From: Marthasterias glacialis
Lineage: Eukaryota > Echinodermata > Asteroidea > Forcipulatida > Asteriidae
Assembly (NCBI GenBank): GCA_911728455.2
Contig: OU452222.1
Location: 24,542,923 to 24,606,922, forward strand
Length of the DNA stretch: 64,000 nucleotides
Direction of reading: 5' to 3'
The notes under the pieces are model-generated. The model worked only from the letters and a program-made list of their open reading frames with translations. It was not told the origin of the DNA and did not search any database. Positions 24,201 through 36,200 of this stretch are shown here, in pieces (the first letter of the stretch is position 1; each line of letters opens with the position of its first letter). Position numbers and translations under genes: made by a program.

Positions 24201-27200
24201 AGGTTTGTTTTTTAACCCCAACTCCCTAGGTGTTTTTGCTAAAAACCATACCAAATCCGCCAAATTGGACATTAAATATGCAACTGTACTGAATCAATCA
24301 TAATCAACCAGTGCACTTTCATGTACAAGTAATACTAAAATTCCTTACAAAGTGTTCTAAAGCGGTGAAAGACCAACTCCATCAAAATCAACCAGGATTT
24401 CATATGCTTGAAAGACTAACTCCATTAAAATTAACCAAATGGTTTAATCTGGTGAGGTACCGGATCAATCAAAATCAAGCAAAACCAGACTGATTGATTT
24501 TGATGGATTTGGTACCGTCAGGGTTAATGTACACATAAATTGAATCACACAAAGTACAAGAACACTGACATGTAATCAGCTTTACCTATCCTTTATTCTA
24601 CATGTACATGTACCGTTAAGTAAAACATTAGAGCATGTAATTGATTTACAGTACATGGTACATGCTCATGTACATTTACATGTAGAAGTATGACCTTTAC
24701 AATCATTATATCATGTACATGTACAATGTCTTGAGTAGACTGCTATCAACAACCTGGACTGGCTTCAGACCCCTTCACAGTACATCAACTCACCAGGGAT
24801 TACCTTTGAATAGCAGAAAGGTGTCTAGCAGTCAGCAAAGCGCAACCAGTCTACCATTACAGACACTGTCATCATGTACATTATGTGCATGTACCAACTT
24901 AAAGGTGGAGTAGAATTACCTTGCATTGAAAGTCCAGCAGCTGGCCGTGGGTTTTACTGATGTTGGTGATGCTGTTATCAGACCAGTGAACCTACATGAC
25001 AAGACAAGTTGTAACATAAAGCAATAATGAAGGATTCCTCTAAGACCATCAAGGACAAAGTATCTTGAGTATCACACTCCAATCGAAGGCTAATGGCTGT
25101 GACAATCTAATTGACCTTTGTCATGCTGCAACCATCTTGGTCATATTCCCCGTATCTAATAACAGTACTGTATATGCTAATATTCATTGTACAAAAAGGA
25201 ACCAGACTATTTGCCCTTCCAGCCTCGGTTTGGTTACATTGGTTTGAATGGAAGAAATTCAAGATGGCCGCACCATGATAAAGGTCTATTGACCACGTAC
25301 ATGTCATTGTGCTGGCAAAGTGATCTAAATTTTTTTATTATGCACATACATGTACGTAATTTAATATTACAAATTAAATACTAGTTTGTATCTGAATTAG
25401 GGCAATGGGCCCAATTTCATAGAGCTGCTTAAAGCACAAAAAGTAGCAACTGTACACTGTAAATACAACACAAAACATGCTTACCAGAATAACGTTACTA
25501 CATTGTACTAGCCAAAATTCTACATGGTGTGTACATTTGTACATAAATGTACATGTAGTACACTACAATGTATGTACATGTACGTACATGTATGACAATG
25601 TATCATGTAACCACGTATCATCTGTGACTAGCTCCTACATGTACTTATTTTTGCTTTAATAGCAGACAATTTTTAAGGAATATTTTTGTGCTTAAAAGTA
25701 CATGATGCAGTATAAAACTGGGACCTGTACATGTACATGTACTTATACATGTACATGTAAATTTAATTGCCAATTACATGTATTGAACAAGTCTGAACTT
25801 GCACACATAGAACCTTCTTACGCATCTCATGAAAGAGAATAAATAAAATAAACAGACCTTGATCTTAACCAAGACCACCAAGGCCATTGGCCTCATGCCC
25901 TGTCGAGTTGGCCGGCATGCCCTTCAGAAAAAACTGCACTGTCACTACCAACTTGGCCAGCATGCCCTTTTGTACAATTTCTCTGATTTGGCCAGCAAAG
26001 GCCTGCCCCCGTTTTTCTTAAGATCGAGGCCTGAATAAACCATTTGGCATGTTTGGGGAAACAGGCCTCTCTGCCTCTCTTTATCTATCAGTAAAAGTTG
26101 GACAGGATGAGGCCATTGAGAGCATTTGGAGGTACACTACATGCATGGCATGTATGTACTTCATTACAAGTTACATACATGTAACAGGCTACAGTGCAAC
26201 TTGATGCATGGTTGGATTAGGGTTAATATGAAATCCTGAAGCACAACATGTTGTATCATGCACAATGTGGTGTGTACAAACATCAGAAATGAGGTTCATT
26301 AACTTAAAGCCAAAGTACATTTTGGTATTGAAGAAAAACAAATCAGCATTGCTTATTTTGATTCAGGCCCGATACTTCACGGAGGCAATTGCCTCTGTTG
26401 CCCCTTGTCATTGCCTTCAAGTGCCCTTGTAGAAATTTACAATTTCCTCATAGAGGTGCCCTTTATCAAGGAGAAAATGCCTTGGTGCCCTAGCCCTTTC
26501 AAGAATGAAGCAAATGATGATTGCAGCTATCAAAATTTCTGAGCTAGATCTCTCTCTCTCTCTCTCTCTCAAAAAAAAAAAAAAAAAAGCGTTTTCGATC
26601 CTGTTGGATGTATTGTACAGTAAGTGTAAGTGATGACGTTTTGGAGCTGAAATGTATACTACTGTATTATTGTTTACATTGCACTTCCGGCTCATAAACA
26701 TCATCTACATTGTAAACCAACGGGATTGATTTCATCAGATAAGCTAGAATGTGACCCCATGAAATTTCGTTAAACAACATGTGAACACAATAGAATGGGA
26801 ATAAAGTACATGGTAGTCTTCAAGAAAGCAATTTGATGTACTCTTCCAGTATGCGCTAATCCTCCAATCAGATTGCTGAACGGGAGTGTGATAATAAACC
26901 CTCACTCCCAGTAGTCTACATGTATTGCACTCTGCATATTTAGAGTATCATGCATCACACTCCGTTTACGGACAGTGCAAAATAATTTAAACTTGGCGCG
27001 TTGTGCGTGCTGTTTTTCATCAAATAACGCTCTAAACTTTTGTCATTTCAATTTGTGGATTTTTATTGTATGTTTTCATGAGGCAGTATGAAGTTGACTA
27101 AAGTAAAAGATAAATGCATTATTACTCGCGCTTAGTGTGATAACTTATAGTCCATTATGTACATGCATCACTTTATTTTTAAAAACTACAATATTAAGAC

Positions 27201-30200
27201 ATGTACTGTACATGTGGTCTAGTACACAGACAAAACTATGTTGGTTTTTACGCTAATAAGTAATAATTGACTTAACACTTGGGTTTCAATTGGTGGAATG
27301 TACATGTACAATGTACAAGGTACATGTAGACATGTTAGATCAGTTTAGCAAGATCTTTTACATAGAAGTACATGTTCGTACATCAAGCCAAAGTTCAAGT
27401 TTAGTACAGTACATACATTGTACAGTACATACATTGTACAGTACATATTGTACGTGAATGTACTTCAGGGGAGATGATTATGGCAAGAGGTTGCGTGACC
27501 CCGGGAAAAGTTCATTTCGCAGCCATGTTGGGTCCAGCCAAGTACAAACTCAATAGCTGATGCGTCGTCTATTTTCAGCATCTGTTTTCTGCATGCAACG
27601 ATAGAAAAAGGTCTCGGGTGACGTCGCGTGAAACCTCTCTGTACGGGCGATTCACAACACAGTGCGCACTCTACAGTTTGCCCAGGAGAGGCCTTTTTTT
27701 CACAGTGCATCATGGGAAAAGGTCACTAAGTTTTTACTTAGATGTGTAGCAGTGCTCGTCAGACCACAGTTTAAAGTTCGTTTGTGGTTTGCGAAGCAGC
27801 TAGATCGTTTTCCTCTGTGTTTACGGCTTTATGAGGAAAATGTAAGTGTATTGGAACTTTGCAAAGGGCACCACAGCAAAAGAATAGGGCACCACGGCAA
27901 TGGCTGTGGGTGCCATGGGTTAATTCCAGCCCTGTGGACTCTATCAGAGCTTACCAACATTTGCATCTTGGTATCAGGGAGATATTTAGTATTACATTGT
28001 AACATAAAAGGGAAAACGTTTCAGGGAGATTTTCAAATTTGTTTATCAGAACATGGAAAGATTGGTTAATTTTCAGGGAACTTTCTGCAGAATCAGGTAG
28101 AATTGACACCTCTGACTCTGTGCCAATGTTCACTGCCTTGCTACATGTACAATGTACTGTAACCATGGTAACCCCTCAACAACATGTCATGCAATGTACC
28201 ACATTGACATTAAAGTTAAAGTTGATTAAAAGTAAATTAAATGCACCAACTTACCATGAATTTGTACTCGTATCGCTTGTCTGAAGTCCTATTCCTGAGA
28301 CCTTTTGCTTCGATATTGCAGATGAAAACTAGATGGGATAATAAGAAATTGTAACAATTTAAACATAAATAGGTCTTTATCAAAAGCTTATAATGTACAT
28401 GTACCATTGGGAAGCAAAAATAACAACTTTATGTGGGAGCACAATACATTTTTCTAAAAGTGGTTACTACATGTATGTACAATGATGTGAATATTTGAAT
28501 GTGAAGTTTCTTTCTTTATGGAACTTGCCTGAACCTGGCTACATGATGTACATGTATGTAATCTGCCTAAGGCTTAAATCGGTCTATTGTGTGCACAATG
28601 TACAGAACATGTACACTAACACTAACAGTGAGCAAGATGTGTAATGTAGTCATGGTACAGTGTAGTGTTGTGTGTATTCACCCATGTTGTCTGGCGTCAT
28701 CACAATAATCGAACATGTAGTTGTGACACTTTGGAAGTCAATGTCACTATGTGATTTATAGGCCTACAGCGTAATGCAAATTTTAGGCCAATTCTCAAAA
28801 ACTACAATTGTGTAGCATTTCTTCAGGCAAAAATGCTTCAGGGAAGTTTCCACCATGATTATCTTTAAACCTAAGTTATGTGTAAATCTGTGAACATAAT
28901 GTCTATTTTTCAATCTTACCAATGTTATATGCACATACATGTAGATACCAGGCCTTGATCTTAACCGAGGCCACCGAGGCCATTGGCCTCATGCCCTGTC
29001 AAGTTGGCCAGCAGGCCCTTCAGAAAAATTGCACGGTCACTACCAGCTTGGCCAGCATGCCCTTGTACAATTTCTCTGATTTGGCCAGCAAAGGCCTGGC
29101 CGCGGATTTCATAAGATCGAGGCCCGAGATACAAAACAATTCTGAAGCACAGAGAGCTCTAAGAAAAAAAAAATGAAAAAATTAATTCTAGAAAAATCCT
29201 ACACATATCTTGAAAAATCTCAGGCTAGATACATGTACATTTGCATATCATGTATTGCTAGCATATCTTCACCGTTTTCACAAAGTGCAAATTCATTAAA
29301 AAATCTTGCATTTTGGTAAATCTGTGTTTTTTCACATTTTGAATGATGTCATTGACATTAACATTTCCCCCAAGTTTTGGTCATAAAACGTCATTGTTTC
29401 ATAATTACACTTATTAGCACAAGGATAATATCACCAGAACTACAGTTTTGACTTTTGAGTTTTCATGAATAGAAAACCATCGAATTGTACTTTTTTTTAC
29501 ACTGAAGTACATGTACATGGTGCTTGCACCGTGCCAAAAACTAGGGCTAGGCCTTTCTGCGTTTTCGCAAGGAGACAATCGTATGACCTAGATAAGTTTG
29601 CATTTTCAAAAACTGCAAATTGCATTGGTTTATATATGTACGACGCACTGCACAAAACTCGTTCGTGCAGTTTTCACAAAGAGAAAACTGTATTAAACAG
29701 TTTGTTAATTCCTTATTAATTAAACTTAATACATATCATTAACAACAGATTTGTAAGATTTAAGATTTTCACGTTCATGGTTGGTGAAATGTTGAAGTTT
29801 AATTGGCAAACAGTCTCCAACTTAACTTGCTACAAATACACACATACTAGCATGTCCATGTGAATGTAATTATTTGGAAGTTTTTAATATAATGAATTAG
29901 GCCTATGTACAATGTAGCATACATTGTAAACTTCTATTGAGTTTAATTAGGGCCTACTACACATGTATTTGAAAGTCTGCCAAACTTTTTCCCAGTTTCA
30001 GTTCATCCTTGCTCTAAGGTCTACAATTTATGCCTTCAGTCCAACACGCACTCAGCAGCCTTGTGCTGCCAAATTTGCCATGTATATTAATACGTACAAC
30101 TGTACATATACATGTACTAGTGTATGTAGTACAATGCCAGCCAGCATTAGTACAACTTAACGGCACACACATTGTGTAATTCTGTACACAGGTGCATGCA

Positions 30201-33200
30201 TCCACCATTCAATTAAAAACGGAAGTAGTCTAGTTTCGGACTGTCAGTGCTGTTTATTGGAAATGTACTGAAATAATTGTACTGTTGACATGCTTGAGAC
30301 ATGCACAGTACACATTGTGTTAAAACTTGTTTACATCAGATGTGAAGTACAGTGTAGCTGCACACTACACAAATGCATTCATGTCATGAACCAACCCATG
30401 TGTACAACGATCTGATGTACTGTTGTCAACCTTGGATTACACATGTGCACTTTCTTATTTCTGATGATGGGGACCAGGGAATGAGGGGGGGGCTACGAAT
30501 GTGAAGCTCCCAAAGGAAAGCACATGTACATGTAAACAAAGTGTTATGTCATCAGTCAGGGGCAGATGTGTACTGCTACATGTACATGTACAGTGGTGTT
30601 ATGCTACGCATATGAACAGTGGGTGTTCAACTTGAAAACATTGTCTTCTTTTTTCCCTTTCCCACCTGTTTTGGATGAAATTTAAAAATCATATTTAAAT
30701 CTGATTTTAATGAATGAATTGATTGAAACAAATTCAAATGTCCGCTATCTGTTTCATAATTGTTTGAATTTTTACTGAAAAGGTTGCTGCAGATGGCAAC
30801 CTCCCATGTGACCTACATGTGTACATGCATGACATGTAGGTTCCAAAATGTGCGGCTCAGCAAGCGAACTAGCCAGTCACAAGAGAGCACACGCAAGGTG
30901 TCATCAAAATGTGCCATGCACGTAACTAACACTAACAGGATGAGAAGAAACAATCCAGTCTGTCGAAATCGACGGTGAAAACCAGAGATGCAATGTAATG
31001 TTATTTTACAATGCATACGTACATGTAGGCTACGCACGTACAATGTATATTTGAGCAAAAATGCTTTGGTCTGCTTTGATAATTCCAGAGATTTTTAGAG
31101 GTGATCACAGCAAGCTGTTACACAAGTAGGTAAACAACTGGATTCAAAACTCTCTGTATTGCACATTCTGACGTATAGGTTGACCTTACTGTACAACAGT
31201 TAGCAGGGTGCATTCTTATCTGCCAAAATCTACAAGAACGAGCCTGGAATTTCATCTGTGAGAGGGCAAGGCAATTTTCATATTCCAAAGTGCACTTCAA
31301 CTAAATATACACTAAGACTATGGGGAACTTCTGAAGGGGCATCAAGGCCAAAATCAGGGCATCAAGGCCAAGACCAGGGCAACGGAGGTCATACATGTAG
31401 CCTCCGTGGCCTACTGTGTTATTCCAGGTCAACAAAATGTACACACAAGTATAGGCCTTGATCTTAACCGAGGCCACCGAGGCCATTGGCCTCATGCCCT
31501 GTCGAGTTGGCCAGCATGCCCTTCAGAAAAATTGCACTGTCACTACCAACTTGGCCAGCATGCCCTTGTACAATTTCTCTGATTTGGCCAGCAAAGGCCT
31601 GCCCCCATTTTTCTGAAGATCAAGGCCTGCATGTACATGTAGGCCTACGAACAGCTTACAACATTGTACGTGTACAGCATGTCGTACCTTTTAAAACTTT
31701 TGGTTCTCACTGTGTGCATTTAAACCGAATAATCAAAATATATAATTTGTTTAATGCATAGTGCATACGTACATGTACATGCACATGTACATGTACATAT
31801 GTAATCTACTGTACTACACCACGTACAAAGTACACAATGAACATGAAACACACAACTCACAGTGGTCAGTGATGTGCATACAACATGTAAAGTTCCCAAT
31901 GTACATACAGCCTGATTACAATTTATAAAAAAAAAGAGATAAAGTTCAATTACACTGTACATGTAAAGCTCAACATTTACATGTAGGGCCTACATGTACC
32001 GTAATTTTGGGCCAAAAAGCCACTCGGCCCATTAGCCGCTGCGCCCAAGAATTTACAAAGCAAGATTCAGTTGTCGGCACATAAGCCGCTATACCCCATA
32101 AGCCGCAGTATTTTTTCAGAAAAAGACCGAAAATAAAGGCCATTGAGCACGGTTTAATTTCAGGTGAACAAAAGCGTGACCGCATTTACTGTAGTCTAAA
32201 CACAGAAACAGTGGCCAAATCCAGATCTGTTGCAGTCTTCCGATCGTGCACGTTGCAGCGACCATCATACAAGCAAGAATTTACAGCATGACGTTTCCGG
32301 AAGTTTCCTCCGCTACCGGCAGAGGGCGCGCTACATTATTATAGCGCCCTCCAGTGGCAGCTTACGACAAAGATTGCGGCAAAGACCGGGAAAGTCCGTC
32401 AATGAATGCAAAACGGTCGATAACATCCGACAGTTTGCGACTTCCTGTTTACATGCGTGTAGTGTATTGACGCACTGGTTTACAACTGCATAATCAGCAA
32501 TACACAGGTCGGCGTGCAGATACCAATTTATCTGATTGAACGCTGATGTGTTTTCAGCAGCGCTAGCTCGGTCGGCTTAACGTGTTTTGATTGGAATTGG
32601 ATATCAACATTTGTCTCAGCTGAACTAAAGGCTAAAATGTTTTGTGGTTAGTTTTTTTTTTGTCACATTGCCATTTTCATTGTCGTCTTGATTTTTTTGT
32701 GCGAGTGCAGTAATTTTACTTACTTACAGTTACATTACTGACACGTTGGCCCATAAGCCGCCCGGCCCATAAGCCGCCCAGCCCATAAGCCACCCAGCCC
32801 ATAAGCCGCGTGAAACTTTTTGCGGACGAAAAACAACCATCAAGCCGCGGCTTATAGGCCGAAAATTACGGTAGGCCTACTTGTGAACTTTGCATTTAAC
32901 TGACCCAATTTATTTCCCTTTTGTGTGACAACATGCATGCATTCAAGGCCATGAGATCAATGTGACACAATTAAACACTGTACCACCACACCAGTAAGAT
33001 TCACACATCATACACACATATATTTTATGTACACCAGCTGAGGTTTACATTATCATGTAAATTGTACATATGTTACCTTGCTTTCAATAACGGTTAATTG
33101 GTACGTGTACTTGAATAGGATAGTGGATTGTAAAAAATAAAAAAAGGACCTACAAGGTCTACATTTGTACAATGTACAGATGTACAATGCATGTATTATG

Positions 33201-36200
33201 TGATCGATACCAGACATATGTACAGTACATGTACATGTACCTGTAGGCCTGTACAGGTACATGTACATGTACATGTACATGTATATGTACGCTTCATTCT
33301 TGAAAGGGCAGGGGCATCACTAGGCATTTTCTCTTGGTATATGTATGAGGGTAAAAGGCCCCTCTATGAGTATGATGAGTTTGTAAAAACTGCAACATTT
33401 CTATTGGAATATTTCAAGAGCACCAAGTCAATGACCAGGGGGCAACGGAGGCAATTGACCCTTGTCTCCGCAGACTGTCAGGCCTGCACATGTACAACTA
33501 CATACATGTACATACATGTACGTGTTTCAGAAGAAAAACCTAGCCATCACATACTGTAGGACGGCCTCCATAGCATCATGTTTGGTTCTTGGTTGTGTAG
33601 CTCCAAATAAAAACAAAACTTACCCCATGGATGTACACTGTAGGCCTACAGTACATTATATAAATTTGTAAAGTACTGCATTTGTGATATCACTAGACAT
33701 GTACTGTACATCACTTTTTGCATTGTAAACAATGTAATGTTATTCCAGCAAAAGTTAGCTTTGTGAATCTTACTTCAATTATGTAGATCTTTATAAACTT
33801 TTTTTTTTTTTTTCAGTCCGAGAAACATGCATAGCTAATGTTGTATACAATGTGTATATTTACTACATGTTCATGTACATGTATACATACATGTAGGACC
33901 CGACCCACAAACACTACACTTGCAGGGTGTCAAAAAATTGTACACTTACAATGTACATACCATGTAAATTGTACATTTAAGTGTGCTGGCAAAAAGAAAG
34001 AAAAAGAGTGTCCAAAAGACAGCCATTTATAACACTCTTCTGGGGTCACGCAACCTCTCTATGTACATTTAATTTCACAATTCTTTAAATGTATAAATTT
34101 GAACCAAAAAAAACATTTAAAATTTTGAACAAAAAAACATTTCTGTTGCAATTTTGTCCAGGTCAAACCATTATATTGCACAGACTGACTATAAACAAGT
34201 GACCATGTACAGTTCATGTACATGTACCCTGGCTGCCAGGAACAGTATGTATGTGAATACATTGGTTTTAAAGTGGTTCTGACATTGAAAGTCATGAGTC
34301 GCTTCTAATAAAAAGGAAATGTTGAAAGTATTAACAGGCATCTCCTGATCCCTTTGACACACTATTACACTGACTAGTTAATTGAAAGGCTAAACAAGTC
34401 CATCCTGTGGGATTTTGTCACTACTTAAGACGTGACCCACATTCATCATAAATCTACATGTACATATGTACTGTGTACATGTACATGTAGCTGTTGGTTC
34501 ACTCTCTCCCAACAGCGACTGGAAACTAATTTTAAACAGTACAAAGTGTGCATTGACTTGCTATACATGTACATTGTGTGTAGACCCTAAAGTCTACGTA
34601 CATGTACGTGATGTCCAACAAAATTAAAGTGCAAAGTTTATTTCTTCATTTGTAGAGATTCATAATGGGAATTCTCCTATTCTTTGGGTTCGATTGATCC
34701 GTGCGGAATCATTAATGAGCAGAAAGAGTGACCACAAATAAGTTGAGTACAGACACCGATATTGGTTGATATAACGATCATCTGAAGACGAAGTTTATTG
34801 GGAGCTCCGATCCCTTCAACAATCTCTCTCCAACTCCCTTCTATTTGTTACATTTAGTTATTTTATTCCAATCTTTGTTATTAAATCTCTTCTAAATCAA
34901 AATCTTTATAAAAGGAAATTAATCACACTCGCACTCGCGCTTCGCAAGCAGCTCGCGCGGGTGGTTGATTAATTTGCATATCACTACCCCTTCGCAACTT
35001 TTTAAATGAACAGACATGGGAACTCAAAACGTTCAAATATGTGCCAAACACACGTGTAATGTTCATACACTATACAATGTACATGTACAAGGTCTGATTG
35101 TCAGAAAACTACTTAGTGTACAATACATGAAACACACAGTCCAAACAAAAGTTTTACAAATCCTCGAAATTGTAGGGCCTACCATGTACAACCTGTACAT
35201 GATCACACAATTTAGTAGGCTACGTTTCCTTTTTTTAAATATTATCCCACTGCAAAAATATATTACAATTAAGTTTTTGATGAACTGATCCGTATCCATG
35301 GTTCTCACATGAACTGTGGACCAATATGCAAAAAACAACAGTACATTTGTATATAATTTTTTTTTTTTAGCCTTTGAGAAAGACTCAAATGGTCGAAATG
35401 TGAGGCCATTAAAAAATTTTTTCGTTTAAGATCAAATCAAGTAGGCCTTTCACAAAAATTAAAAAGTGAAACCATTTAAAATGCTCCACATTGCACAGTA
35501 GAGCTGATAAAAACAAATATAAACATCAAGTAAAAAAGCACTCCCAGGACCTAGTTTCAATTCAGCATGCTGCGACCAAACTTGCGAAAATTTGGTCCAG
35601 AACGCCCCACAACTTTGACAAATCCCGAGGAGAACTCTGATAATTTCAGGACGGGTAAGTGTTTTGAAATGTACATTGAGTCAGTTCAGTTTGACTTTCT
35701 TTCTCTGGGAGATTAACTTACAAAAGACGGATTTCATGATCGGGGGAGAGGGGGGGGGGGAGGTCTTCATACCTGAGTTATCATGATCTTGACTTGAGTT
35801 CTTGTCATTCTCCATCGTAGTCACAGATTCATTGCTGTTATCAGTCTGTCTGACCTCCACAGCATCATTGGCATCTTGCTCGCTGTTGAGAGTTTGCTGA
35901 TCAGTTACTTCCGATATTTCTTGACTTTGTGGATCCTTGTACTCGTAAATTATATCCTTCACTGCGTAATCAACGTCCTTTTGGCAAAAGCGGAAAAAAG
36001 CAAACAATTTTAATTATGCAATTTTTTTTTTTTTTTTTTAATTATAAATTTTAAAATCAAGTAGTTCATGTACGTAGATGGATTGTGCATGACGTCAACA
36101 ATGGGAAAAATCAGCCATCTGTGATGACAATGACTGCACATTTCTTAGCGCACAATTATACGTTACGCGTAAGCACTGCATGCGACACAAGTTGTGTTTC

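Larger units (their letters stand above)
24992..28254. other. Intron rich in TACATG words, no gene seen
   Basis: Many short ATGTACATGTAC runs (for example 25545-25592, 25722-25760, 27297-27330, 27405-27455). A (TC)n tract at 26548-26570 is followed by poly-A. It also holds element J at 25857-26033, family K at 26365-26518 and element E at 26835-27150. No exon-like ORF fits the gene's phase. Confidence 0.5.

Noticed and set aside
27662-28069. 135-residue plus-strand ORF
   Set aside because: No conserved motif, no splice signals, and it lies opposite an intron of the ZCCHC14-like gene just before exon 28255-28328. Consistent with chance.
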